A DNA stretch of 34,252 nt from Candidatus Aminicenantota bacterium (GCA_030669305.1 DAOVDU010000014.1:1-34252), one strand, 5' to 3'; numbered from the stretch's first letter, positions 1 through 9,532 are shown. Program-made: numbers and translations. Notes: generated by a model from the sequence alone, not told the origin.

Positions 1-1299
1 ATTGGAAATTTCAGGGCATACATCTTTGAAGATTTACTCAAAAGATTCCTCCTTTTTATGGGTAATAAAGTTATTCATGTCATGAACATCACAGATGTCG
101 ATGACAAGACCATAAAGGCAGCTAATGCTGAAAAAGTTTCGCTACAGCAATATACAAAAAAATATATCGAGGCCTTTTTCCAAGATATCAATACATTAAA
201 CATTGCTGAAGCAGAATATTATCCCCGAGCCACTGAGCATATTCCAGATATGGTTCGAATAATAAAGGGTCTCCTAAAAAAGGGATATGCCTACGAAAAG
301 GACGACTCCATTTATTTTGACATCTCGAAATTTCCTGAATATGGGAAGCTTTCTAAAATTGATCTAAAGGAGTTAAGATCCGGTCAGAGGATTGAATCTG
401 ATGAATATGAAAAAGAAAATGCTTACGATTTTGCCCTCTGGAAAAATAAAAAAGAAGAAGAACCATTCTGGAAAACTGAGATAGGTGCAGGCAGACCGGG
501 CTGGCACATAGAATGTTCAGCAATGAGCTCTAAATATTTGGGGCATACTTTTGATATTCACTGCGGTGGAGTAGATAATATCTTTCCTCATCATGAGAAT
601 GAGATTGCGCAGTCTGAAGCCTATTCCGGCAAGAAATTTGTTATTTACTGGCTTCACTGTCACCATCTCATTGTGAATGGGGAAAAAATGTCAAAATCCA
701 AGGGAAACCAATTCATCTTAAGAGATCTCCTTGATAAAAATTTTGACGGTAGAGCGATTAGATTTTTACTTCTTTCTACTCATTACCGAAAAATACTCAA
801 TTTCACCTTTGAAGCTCTCGATCAAGCCCAAGCTTCTCTTCAGCGAATAAAAGACTTCATATATGAGCTGAAAAATCGTCCGTTTAAAGAAGGAAAAAAC
901 AAGGACATCCCAGAGCTTATTGAAGAGATGAAGCAAAAATTCATCTCAGGACTGAGCCATGATCTGAATATCTCTGTGTCGCTGACAGCTCTATTTGAGC
1001 TGATAAAAAAAGCAAATATCTTGATCTCCCAGGGGAAAGTCTTTAGAAAAGACGCAGAAAACCTAATACGTTTCATTCGTTCTATTGATAATGTTTTAGC
1101 CATTCTTCCAGAGGAGGAACAAGAGGATATTAGTCCTAAAATTAAAGATAAAATAGAGGCAAGAGAGAACGCCCGCGCAGAAAAAAAATATAAGCTGGCT
1201 GATCAAATACGCAAAGAATTGCTGGAACAGGGAATATTATTGGAAGACACAAAAGACGGAGTAAGGTGGAAAATAACAAAACTCAAAGCTAAAAACTGA
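1..1299 (+). CDS. cysS: Cysteinyl-tRNA synthetase, 5' truncated by window edge
   Basis: Frame is open from base 1 (IGNFRAYIFEDLLKRFLLFMGNKVIHVMNITDVDDKT); GWHIECSAMS and KMSKSKGN (KMSKS) motifs. The track start at 58 is an internal Met. Confidence 0.97.
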   Translation: MGNFRAYIFEDLLKRFLLFMGNKVIHVMNITDVDDKTIKAANAEKVSLQQYTKKYIEAFFQDINTLNIAEAEYYPRATEHIPDMVRIIKGLLKKGYAYEKDDSIYFDISKFPEYGKLSKIDLKELRSGQRIESDEYEKENAYDFALWKNKKEEEPFWKTEIGAGRPGWHIECSAMSSKYLGHTFDIHCGGVDNIFPHHENEIAQSEAYSGKKFVIYWLHCHHLIVNGEKMSKSKGNQFILRDLLDKNFDGRAIRFLLLSTHYRKILNFTFEALDQAQASLQRIKDFIYELKNRPFKEGKNKDIPELIEEMKQKFISGLSHDLNISVSLTALFELIKKANILISQGKVFRKDAENLIRFIRSIDNVLAILPEEEQEDISPKIKDKIEARENARAEKKYKLADQIRKELLEQGILLEDTKDGVRWKITKLKAKN

Positions 1300-1304
1300 G
1301 TTCT

Positions 1305-1332
1305 GTTAGTCTGTTAATCGGTTAGTCCGTTA
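1305..1332. repeat. GTTARTCN octamer tandem tract, 3 full units plus a partial
   Basis: GTTAGTCT GTTAATCG GTTAGTCC GTTA, just 3' of cysS. Confidence 0.85.
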
Positions 1333-1356
1333 TTTAATAAAGTAAATTAGAGAAAC

Positions 1357-1392
1357 CATATAATCCAGATAAACCAAATAAGCCAAATAAAC
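1357..1392. repeat. Period-9 tandem tract, consensus CARATAARC, 4 units
   Basis: CATATAATC CAGATAAAC CAAATAAGC CAAATAAAC. Confidence 0.75.
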
Positions 1393-1447
1393 CGTGTTTG
1401 TTGATAGCTAAAAGCTAGATATTAACTGTCGAAGAAGAGAGTATAAT

Positions 1448-1819
1448 TTGGTGAGAGACAAGAATTTAAAGCCTTATGATCTTGGTAAAGCGGGTGAAGA
1501 GGTTGCACTGAAATATTTAAAGAGAAAAAAATTCAAAATAATAAAAAAAGGGTTCCGATTATATAAGGGAGAAATTGATGTAATCGCTTATGACCGAAAA
1601 ACCCTAGTTTTTATTGAAGTAAAAACAAGAAGAAGCACGAGTTTTGGCCTTCCCGAAGAGTCTGTGACTACAGCCAAACAGCGACAAATCAAAAAAATCG
1701 CTCAAGGATTTATGGCTTTTAACAACCTTGAAAATGTTGAATGCCGTTTTGATATAATTTCTTTAATTTTCAAAAAAAATGATGGGTACTCTATCCGTCA
1801 CTTTAAAGATGCCTTCTAG
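1448..1819 (+). CDS. YraN/UPF0102 family putative endonuclease (TTG at 1448 or GTG at 1451)
   Basis: LGKAGEEVALKYLKRKKFKIIKKGFR...GEIDVIAYDRKTLVFIEVKTR: E-A-A-x-L start and GEIDxIxxD...FVEVK-type nuclease core. Confidence 0.9.
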   Translation: MVRDKNLKPYDLGKAGEEVALKYLKRKKFKIIKKGFRLYKGEIDVIAYDRKTLVFIEVKTRRSTSFGLPEESVTTAKQRQIKKIAQGFMAFNNLENVECRFDIISLIFKKNDGYSIRHFKDAF

Positions 1820-1916
1820 ATAAATAAAATAGTCAAACGATTCCGAGTCTGCGGCCTCTAATTTAAGAAAAAATCAAAGAAGTCTGCAGCAAATTTATAG
1901 ACTATAAGCCATGGCT

Positions 1917-4145
1917 CTAAAAGGAACAGGAAAGTCTGAAGATGATGCTTCTGCCTGGAGCGTCCACTCCTTGTTCATCAGCAGATAAGCGATATGTTCG
2001 GTTTAGTATATTTTGTGCAATAGCGAATAAAGTTATATTTTGATTTAGTTTATGGCCGAAATTTGCATCTAGAAGGGTATACCCTTTTATTTCAATTTCA
2101 AGCGGGCCAGGGCTTTTCTTGGCGGCGGTTAAAGTAACTCTTGGCTCTAACCAGAACTTGCCCAGAGAAATCTTTGGCCAAAAGGTTATACGGGAAGCAG
2201 GAATGTAATTAAGGGCTCTATTGTTGCCCTTTTCTCTACCCTTCATATGGTGGAAATTGATAAACAATTCACAATTTTCAATCAGCCAGAAATATAATTC
2301 ACCCTCAATACCATAGATATAGCCCTTGGTTAGATTCCTGTAATTATACTCTTCCTCACCTGCACCTTTAGATTTCTGAATCATATCACTCACTGAGTTA
2401 CTAAACGCATAAATTGAGGCGTAATAGTTATCGTGAAGGTACCTTAAACCAAAATCCAGGTTTACGCTCCTCTCTGAATTTAGGTTCATATTTCCAAAAA
2501 CCGTTCCCCTACCAGTCAATCCAGTGTAAAACAGCTCGCTTACTGACGGGAATCGGAAGGAGCGGCCCATGGTAGCCAATAATGAAAAATGGGGGGTTAC
2601 TTGCAATATAGATCCGATATATGCAGTGAATGACTGGTTGCGTCTTGAAATCCTACTTGCTGAGTCAGTAAAGTTGCTGGTGCTGATGTAATCAAAGCGG
2701 GCACCTAAATTCACTATTGCAGAGGATGATATCTGGATCTTATCATCTATATACATGCCAAAATTATTTCTCCGGGCATCAAGGAGCGATGTATCTTCTG
2801 TTTTCTCAGTAATATTGCTGTAATCATCAAACTTCCATTCAGTGTTCTTGTCGTTTATATTGTGGCGTCCGAAAAAATCGAAACCAAAGTTTAGAGTATG
2901 CTTTTGACCTAAGCCCTTTCCTCCCCGCACCTTAAACCCAAAATTGGTGCCTTTGATCTCAGCCAGGTTTCTTTTTTTTACAGTCAGTGATTCCCTTAAA
3001 TTATCTTTCTGGGTCTCCAGCATTGATGGAAAGAGGTAAAAGCTTACATTTAAAGTATCCAAATGAAACTTGTTTTGCAGCTTGTAACCAAGAGTTAAAA
3101 TTGTATTTCTCTCTCTGGGGTACCAGCGTGGTTTAAGCCTAGCTGTAGGGCTGGGCTTGCCGATGTTTGTACCTTGACAGTTGAAAAAAGTGAAATAGAG
3201 CTGGGAGTTATCTCCTCCCCTAATAATTTTTAGCATAAGGTCATAATCCGAATAGCGGGATTGTTCTATTATTGTTCCAGAAGGTGAAGAATAATCCTCG
3301 GCTTTTTTTCCATTAACTCCTATCATGAAACCGAATTTCCCATGGGACCCGCTCAAATTAAATGAAGCAGCTCTTTCTTGCCTTACTGTATTGTATCCGA
3401 GTTGGAAATTTGCTTTGAATGGTTCATTAGGACCGGGTGATTTGGTAACAATGTTAATAATCCCCCCAATGGCTCCAGAACCGTAGAAGACCGAATAAGG
3501 TCCGCGGTTTATATCAATATAATCAATATCATTGAGATTGATGAAAGAAGCACTCGCTCCTATACGCCTTTCAGATGTAATCCGAATTCCATCAACAAGG
3601 AGCAGAACCCGGTGCTCTGCGAGTCCTCGTATTGCTGGAACCATGGAATACCCTCCTTTGCCAACCATTGTCACTCCAGGGGCCTTCTCCACGGCTTCTG
3701 CAATATTGGCTGTTCCCAATTCGGCTAATACGCTGCTGGGAAGTATAGTGCGATGAGATGGCAGACTAACATCTATTATGGAGTCCGCTTCCGCAGTTAC
3801 AGTAATTTCTTCTTTTATAATAAAAAACATAGGTTTTTTTTTTGATAGAGAAACTTGGATGAATTTGCTTGGCTTTTCACTTACAGTGACTTTGACTATA
3901 TTTGACATATAGTCAGAATGAGTAAATAGGAGTTGATATTTCCCTGGTTCCATATCTTTTAAGACAAAAGTCCCGTCAGAAATGGTATGGGTTTTTATCG
4001 GTGTATTATTTACTTCTACCCTGACATTGGCTAATGGCTTCCCTTCTTTGCCAGAAACCTGGCCCCTTATGGTTCCTTTTGTCTGGGCGTAGGAAAAGCC
4101 GCTTATAAAAAAAATCATTAGAATAAAATAAACGTTTTTTTTAAT
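1917..4145 (-). CDS. TonB-dependent outer membrane receptor with N-terminal carboxypeptidase-regulatory-like domain; start extended from track ATG (4118) to a putative ATT at 4145
   Basis: GTIRGQVSGKEGKPLANVRVEV; plug domain VLLLVDGIRITSE...YIDINRGPYSVFYGSGAIGGIINIVTK; C-terminal barrel ending in F. Extension adds KKNVYFIL, giving a complete signal peptide, with GGAGG 5 nt upstream of ATT. Confidence 0.9.
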   Translation of the reverse strand: MKKNVYFILMIFFISGFSYAQTKGTIRGQVSGKEGKPLANVRVEVNNTPIKTHTISDGTFVLKDMEPGKYQLLFTHSDYMSNIVKVTVSEKPSKFIQVSLSKKKPMFFIIKEEITVTAEADSIIDVSLPSHRTILPSSVLAELGTANIAEAVEKAPGVTMVGKGGYSMVPAIRGLAEHRVLLLVDGIRITSERRIGASASFINLNDIDYIDINRGPYSVFYGSGAIGGIINIVTKSPGPNEPFKANFQLGYNTVRQERAASFNLSGSHGKFGFMIGVNGKKAEDYSSPSGTIIEQSRYSDYDLMLKIIRGGDNSQLYFTFFNCQGTNIGKPSPTARLKPRWYPRERNTILTLGYKLQNKFHLDTLNVSFYLFPSMLETQKDNLRESLTVKKRNLAEIKGTNFGFKVRGGKGLGQKHTLNFGFDFFGRHNINDKNTEWKFDDYSNITEKTEDTSLLDARRNNFGMYIDDKIQISSSAIVNLGARFDYISTSNFTDSASRISRRNQSFTAYIGSILQVTPHFSLLATMGRSFRFPSVSELFYTGLTGRGTVFGNMNLNSERSVNLDFGLRYLHDNYYASIYAFSNSVSDMIQKSKGAGEEEYNYRNLTKGYIYGIEGELYFWLIENCELFINFHHMKGREKGNNRALNYIPASRITFWPKISLGKFWLEPRVTLTAAKKSPGPLEIEIKGYTLLDANFGHKLNQNITLFAIAQNILNRTYRLSADEQGVDAPGRSIIFRLSCSF

Positions 4146-4183
4146 TAGTGCCTCCAGGATCTGGTTCCATGTCTATAGCAAAT

Positions 4184-4666
4184 CTATTCCTTAATCAGTC
4201 TTACGACTGACCTGTCCTTAGATTTTTTCAATAGATTCTCAATATTCTCATTAAGAACAGGATGAACAGTTTCAGGGGATATTTCTTCAAAAGGAACAAG
4301 GACAAAATTTCTCTTTTCCAATCTTGGGTGTGGAATCTCCAATTTTTTTGTTCGGATAATTCTTGTTTCTGCAAGAAGAATATCGATATCAATAATCCGG
4401 GGCCCTTTTTGTATTGTAGGTTTTCTTCCCATTCTATGTTCGATTTTTTTTGTTAAAGATAATAAAGCCTCTGGGTAGAAGTCCGCCTCCACCTCAACGA
4501 CTTGGTTGAAAAACCAGGGTTGCAAGGTGAAATCAGTGGGCTTTGTTTCATATACAGAAGAAATCTTAAGGGATTCCACCTTTTCTTTTTTTAAAAAAGT
4601 AAGGGCTTGAGCAAGATTTCTCTTTCTATCCCCAATGTTACTGCCAAGGCTCAAAAAATACTTCAT
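4184..4666 (-). CDS. folK: 2-amino-4-hydroxy-6-hydroxymethyldihydropteridine diphosphokinase
   Basis: LSLGSNIGDRKRNLAQAL...VETKPTDFTLQPWFFNQVVEVE...RKPTIQKGPRIIDIDILL...IPHPRLEKRNFVLVP. Confidence 0.95.
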   Translation of the reverse strand: MKYFLSLGSNIGDRKRNLAQALTFLKKEKVESLKISSVYETKPTDFTLQPWFFNQVVEVEADFYPEALLSLTKKIEHRMGRKPTIQKGPRIIDIDILLAETRIIRTKKLEIPHPRLEKRNFVLVPFEEISPETVHPVLNENIENLLKKSKDRSVVRLIKE

Positions 4667-4849
4667 CCTTAATTATATTTTCTTATTTGTTCAAATTTTA
4701 TAATATATCAGTAGAAAGAAATGTTCAAACAGCTGGATCTTGGGTAAGAATCTCCAATCCTATGATTATACAATTAAGCTCTTATCAAAATGACAAGCTC
4801 TATGTTTCCCTGTTATCCACACAAATGGGAGAAGAGTCAATAATTGAGA

Positions 4850-5833
4850 CTAGAGTTCTAGCAATCCAAATCTTTTTATAACACCTAAAACAGCAAGTGT
4901 TACCCAAAGATGGTCTTCTAATGAAGATTTTTTAAATCCTGCCTTCCAGTGACCCTGCTGATTCTGTTTTTTATGAAGCCAGTTTAGTGCTAATTGGATT
5001 TTTACATGCTCTGTAGAAAAACCAATTTTAGAAAGAGAATCGAGACCGCTTAATATATCAGTTGCCCAGAAAGGATAGGTGATCTCTTCCCAAAAAGAAG
5101 GGAGGGGCCTGTCTTCATACTTATCTGCTTTGAAGAATCGGCTCATCAACAGCTCTCCTGCAATGTGTGCTTCTTTGCTTTTTTTCCAAGTTGGAGAAGC
5201 TGCAAGGGCTCGAAGTACCATCCCGGTCACAAGATGGGAAAAAGGATTAGATTTATCCGGTTTGACTGGGTCGAGCTTTAGCTGAGCTTCGAAATTATAG
5301 CGTCTTTTAAGCTGTTCTTTGTTTATTGTTCTGTATGGGATGACCCAACCTCCGTCATCTTGTCTGTTGTTTATAATCCATCGAAATGCTTTTTGAGTCC
5401 TTTTGTCATTATGAAAACCAAAAAGACAGAGAGCTTCAAGTATTAAGGCATGGTACGTAGGTGCATATTCATTAAGATAAGCCCCGCGGAAATCTCCTTC
5501 TTTAGTTTGTGTAGAAAATATGAATGTGATTGCCTTTTGAATCCCTTTTTCTTCAATGGAGCATCCTAAATTATATAATTTGAGAATATTTTTCAGCGTA
5601 TCAACGATGTAATAGGTTTTTTCCCAGCGGGGGTGCCCTTCATATCTCTTTTTGCACCATCCACCGTTTGGCTTCTGACGTTTTAAAATTCTTATGCGGG
5701 ATGCATATTTCTTCAGGTTTTTATATTCTCTATCAACCGGTACTTCGAGAATATCTTTCTTTAACCAGTATAAGATGGGGAGGTTTCCCCTTGCCAGGAG
5801 AAACTCTATAGCTTTGTTTATGTTAAATTTCAT
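4850..5833 (-). CDS. Prenyltransferase/squalene-oxidase-repeat (alpha/alpha barrel) protein, function unknown
   Basis: Repeated AITFIFSTQTKEGDFRG, AFRWIINNRQDDGGWVIP, ALNWLHKKQNQQGHWKA motifs typical of terpene-cyclase-fold repeats. Confidence 0.75.
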   Translation of the reverse strand: MKFNINKAIEFLLARGNLPILYWLKKDILEVPVDREYKNLKKYASRIRILKRQKPNGGWCKKRYEGHPRWEKTYYIVDTLKNILKLYNLGCSIEEKGIQKAITFIFSTQTKEGDFRGAYLNEYAPTYHALILEALCLFGFHNDKRTQKAFRWIINNRQDDGGWVIPYRTINKEQLKRRYNFEAQLKLDPVKPDKSNPFSHLVTGMVLRALAASPTWKKSKEAHIAGELLMSRFFKADKYEDRPLPSFWEEITYPFWATDILSGLDSLSKIGFSTEHVKIQLALNWLHKKQNQQGHWKAGFKKSSLEDHLWVTLAVLGVIKRFGLLEL

Positions 5834-6029
5834 CAGTTATTTAACCGATTGAATATCTTCTCTATTATTAGCCCTATAAATGCATTCATTTTATTCCAAG
5901 ATGGGAAGTTCTGTCAATTTATTGTTAGAAATGGTTTGATTTTAGCCTGTGATTTAATATAAATTTCATGTCTTATTAGTGCCGTAAAATTTTGTGTGAG
6001 AGACATCTGTTCACTCGTGGAGGCATAAA

Positions 6030-7193
6030 ATGGACAAGCTCATATTCTTGGATAACGGGGCAACCTCATACCCTAAGCCTGAAGAAGTTTATATGTTCAT
6101 GGATCATTTTTACCGGAATTTCGGAGTGAACCCCGGACGTTCGGGATATGATCTCTGTATGGAAACTGGAGAATTGGTAGAGAAAACGCGTGATATGCTA
6201 ACAAAATTTTTTAACGGAAAAGATCCGAATAGACTATGTTTTTCATATAATGCAACTGATGCTCTGAATCTGATCATTAATGGAATGCTGGAAGAGGGCG
6301 ATCATGCAATCTCCACAACTATCGAACACAATTCCGTGTTAAGGCCGCTGTATCATCTCTATAAATATAAAGGCGTTGAAGTAGACCATATCCCCTTTGA
6401 TAGGAAAGGATTTGTTGATCCGGACGGTTTTCCTAAAAAAATAAAGAAAAACACAAAGCTTGTTACAGTTAATCATGCCTCAAATGTGATTGGGACTATT
6501 CAGCCTGTTAAAGAAATTGGAAAATATTGTAAAGAGAGAGATATACCGTTTGTTGTTGATGTGTCTCAGTCGGCAGGAAAGATTCCTGTTGATATCGAGG
6601 AATTAAATATTGATGTAATTGCTTTTACTGGACATAAATCTCTCCTTGGCCCGACTGGAATAGGAGGACTTTATGTCAGAGAGGGGATTAAAATCAAACA
6701 TACAAAGGCAGGTGGAACAGGAGTTCGTTCAGCAGTCCCAACTCACCTCTTTGAATATCCCTACAGACTTGAGTATGGGACGCTAAATACGCTAGGAGTA
6801 GCTGGTCTTCATGCAGGATTGAAATGGATCCAGAGAAAAGGCTTGAAGAATATCCACAGGCAAGAAATGAAGCTCGTAACCAAGCTCAGGGACGGCCTGA
6901 AAAATGTTGAGGGAGTAACATTATACTGTCAGGATGACCTGACAGATCATATCGCTATATTCCTCTTTAATATTGATGGACTGGAAGCTCTGAATACAGG
7001 GACCATCCTGGATGTGGATTACAATATAGCATGCCGAACTGGACTTCATTGTGCTCCACTTGCCCATAAACAACTTGGTACTGCAAAGTTTCATGGGGCA
7101 GCAAGGTTTGGAATAGGGCCTTTTAATACTGAAGAACACATAAAAATTGCAATTGAGGCTGTCAAAGAAATTGCTGCCTCACGAAGAAAGTAA
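6030..7193 (+). CDS. Class V aminotransferase, cysteine desulfurase family
   Basis: FLDNGATSYPKPEEV; TTIEHNSVLRP; FTGHKSLLGPTGIGGLYV (PLP Lys); ACRTGLHCAPLAH (catalytic Cys context). Confidence 0.9.
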   Translation: MDKLIFLDNGATSYPKPEEVYMFMDHFYRNFGVNPGRSGYDLCMETGELVEKTRDMLTKFFNGKDPNRLCFSYNATDALNLIINGMLEEGDHAISTTIEHNSVLRPLYHLYKYKGVEVDHIPFDRKGFVDPDGFPKKIKKNTKLVTVNHASNVIGTIQPVKEIGKYCKERDIPFVVDVSQSAGKIPVDIEELNIDVIAFTGHKSLLGPTGIGGLYVREGIKIKHTKAGGTGVRSAVPTHLFEYPYRLEYGTLNTLGVAGLHAGLKWIQRKGLKNIHRQEMKLVTKLRDGLKNVEGVTLYCQDDLTDHIAIFLFNIDGLEALNTGTILDVDYNIACRTGLHCAPLAHKQLGTAKFHGAARFGIGPFNTEEHIKIAIEAVKEIAASRRK

Positions 7194-8555
7194 AGAGTGA
7201 AAAGTGTTCGTCTTTTTTTTATTTATTACGAGCGCATCAGCAGCAATTTCACAGACTGTTTTTATCTCTACTCCAAGCTTATAGTGCTTATTGAGTTCCA
7301 TAAGCTGGTCAATACAGTTGTGGCAGGGAGTTGCAACCACTTTGGCACCTGTGCTGCGAATCTGGTCTGCCTTTATCTTACCTACTTTGAGACGTCTTTC
7401 TGTAAAAAGAGTCATGGCTAATTGACCTCCTCCACCTCCACAGCAGTAATTTTTTTCTCTATTAGGTGTCATTTCAACAAAGTTAGCTGTGGCATGCTTG
7501 AGAATATAACGCTGTTCTTCAACTATTCCCCCTAGTCGGACTAGATTGCATGGATCGTGAAGTGTGACTATTTTTTTGTTACGTGAAGGGTCCAGATCAA
7601 TCCGCCCTACGCGGATATAATCCGCAACGATTTGAAGAATGCTTTTTACTTCAAAACCATATTTCCGGCTCAGCCATTCAGGTGCCTCCCATCTGTTTGA
7701 GTTAAATCCATGACCGCACTCAGCAAGAACTAAAGTATGACATCTCAACTTCTTCATAGACATAATTAGATGTTCTGACATTATTCCAGCTGCTTCATCA
7801 TCGCCGCTGTACAGTCCGTAATTTGTTACGTCGTAATAATCAGAGGAAAAAGTCCAGCTCTCTCCTGCTGCATAAAATATTTTGCCGGCAGCTGAAATGG
7901 ACAAAGGAAAAAACATTGCTTCTCGAGGGTTAATTGTATAGAGCATTCCGGCCCCTTTTTCATCTAATGGAAGTCTGGCCTTTGAGTCACTTACATCCTG
8001 CTGTAGCTCTTCTTCCAGCCATTCAATGGTTTCAAGCCAATCTTCTTTTGGTATGCCCATGTTGTTTCCAGATCTAAGTGCAGTGTCAACTGTGGATTGC
8101 AAGCCAGGGGGAACAAGATCAATAGCAGCCAATGCGCTTCTACCTGTCCGGATGATATAAGGAATATTAATCCCCATGGTGCAATTTAAGGCACAGCGGC
8201 CGCAAAGAGTACACCTTCCGAATAAAGAATCTATCCATTCCTTAACAACATGATGGTTCAGTTCTTCAGCGCCAACCCAACGAGATATTCTTTTGCCTGT
8301 TTGGCTAAAATTTTTTTTAAAAACCTTTATTACAAGATTCAATTTATATGCAGGAAGAGATTTTAAATCTTTATAGGTTAAATGGTAGTGACAGGATTCG
8401 GCGCAGAGACCGCAGTGGACACATGTATTGAGGAAAGCTGCATAGTCGTAATTTATCTTCTCTTTGAAAATTTGGAGCGCTTTCCTCAAGTCCTCAGATT
8501 TGAGGTTGCTTATTTTTTCTTCGAATGGATCCTTTACAGCCTCTTTATTATTCAT
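7179..8555 (-). CDS. HdrD/TmcB/DsrK-like heterodisulfide-reductase-type Fe-S protein
   Basis: Two 4Fe-4S motifs (CVHCGLCAESCHY, CTLCGRCALNCTMG) and CCG-type cysteine-rich domains (HDPCNLVR...NYCCGGGGG; ECGHGFNSN; CHNCIDQL). Confidence 0.85.
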   Translation of the reverse strand: MNNKEAVKDPFEEKISNLKSEDLRKALQIFKEKINYDYAAFLNTCVHCGLCAESCHYHLTYKDLKSLPAYKLNLVIKVFKKNFSQTGKRISRWVGAEELNHHVVKEWIDSLFGRCTLCGRCALNCTMGINIPYIIRTGRSALAAIDLVPPGLQSTVDTALRSGNNMGIPKEDWLETIEWLEEELQQDVSDSKARLPLDEKGAGMLYTINPREAMFFPLSISAAGKIFYAAGESWTFSSDYYDVTNYGLYSGDDEAAGIMSEHLIMSMKKLRCHTLVLAECGHGFNSNRWEAPEWLSRKYGFEVKSILQIVADYIRVGRIDLDPSRNKKIVTLHDPCNLVRLGGIVEEQRYILKHATANFVEMTPNREKNYCCGGGGGQLAMTLFTERRLKVGKIKADQIRSTGAKVVATPCHNCIDQLMELNKHYKLGVEIKTVCEIAADALVINKKKTNTFHSLLSS

Positions 8556-8560
8556 TTTTT

Positions 8561-9196
8561 TTAGACCTTAAATTGCCTCTGTTTTTGAGGAAGAATTCCC
8601 CTTCTTCCATAGAAAAGTCCAAAAAGAATTCTGCTATAAAAAAAGAAAAAGCAGTGGCGGATTTTACCTACTGGAATATAGAGCAGCATTAAGATTGCAG
8701 TAAAAAGCAAAACAGGCCTTACGATCGATATAAAAGTGTCTATCAAGGCAAGAAACAAGAATAAATCGACGAGAATATTAGAAGCAAAATCATCCGGGCA
8801 GCTTATATTTTTCAATGTAGTTTTAAAAATTCTTTTGAGAAAGAGGGCCACTCCGCAAGCAATCCCACAGAGCATGAGGATTCGCAAGGCATTAATTAAA
8901 AACAAGCTAGGGCAGAAGGGAATCACAAGCAAGAGAATGTAAAATAATCCAGCAAAAATACCAGAGTGATACAAAATCCCTGCAATGTAGGTTGGAAGAT
9001 GCCTTGCTGCACTTTCTTTCTCCCAGGGCATCATCCCTTTCCCGAAAGCATACAGAATCCCCTTATTTTCAACTCCTTGAGGTTCTGAATGAAGAGGCTT
9101 TTTGCCAAAAAGAAGGGTTTTCAGAACCAAAATGCATAAAGAAATTGTACATACAAAAAAGGATATGATAACTCCATATCTAAGAAATGTTAGCAT
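8561..9196 (-). CDS. NarI/TmcC/DsrM-like membrane protein (putative cytochrome b)
   Basis: Multiple hydrophobic helices; RHLPTYIAGILYHSGIFAG and KIRHCFFFFYSRILFGLFYGRRG with possible heme-ligand histidines; 5 bp from the HdrD-like gene. Confidence 0.75.
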   Translation of the reverse strand: MLTFLRYGVIISFFVCTISLCILVLKTLLFGKKPLHSEPQGVENKGILYAFGKGMMPWEKESAARHLPTYIAGILYHSGIFAGLFYILLLVIPFCPSLFLINALRILMLCGIACGVALFLKRIFKTTLKNISCPDDFASNILVDLFLFLALIDTFISIVRPVLLFTAILMLLYIPVGKIRHCFFFFYSRILFGLFYGRRGILPQKQRQFKV

Positions 9197-9211
9197 TGAC
9201 CTTCTTTGTTT

Positions 9212-9532
9212 CTAAACACAGCCGTCAGGTTTGGGGAGTCCAGCAAGCTTACATGCTCCTTTGGCGGGGCCGGAAGGAAAAAGTTCAAAGATATATTTAA
9301 GTTGAAAACCCGTGGTTTTACAGATTTTACGCACCATGGGAGCAAGATTTTTTTCCAGATAATAACTACGAATGTAGTTGATGACTGCCCAATGGTCTTC
9401 TGTCAAAGCGTCAATTCCTTCTTCTTCTTTGGCTAATAAGTCAGCTATTTCCTCGTCCCACTCTTCAGGATTAACTAAAAAACCTTCTTCATTAACTCTA
9501 ATTTTCTTTCCTTTAGTCTCGATTTCTGGCAT
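9212..9532 (-). CDS. dsrC: DsrC/TusE-family sulfur carrier with both C-terminal-arm cysteines
   Basis: VNEEGFLVNPEEWDEEIADLLAKEEGI...LTEDHWAVINYIRSYY...GPAKGACKLAGLPKPDGCV: penultimate Cys plus Cys ten residues upstream, as in true DsrC. Confidence 0.93.
   Translation of the reverse strand: MPEIETKGKKIRVNEEGFLVNPEEWDEEIADLLAKEEEGIDALTEDHWAVINYIRSYYLEKNLAPMVRKICKTTGFQLKYIFELFPSGPAKGACKLAGLPKPDGCV

Noticed and set aside
4687-4881. Track ORF of 64 aa between folK and the squalene-cyclase-fold gene
   Set aside because: No recognisable SD or domain; overlaps the end of a better-supported minus-strand gene.
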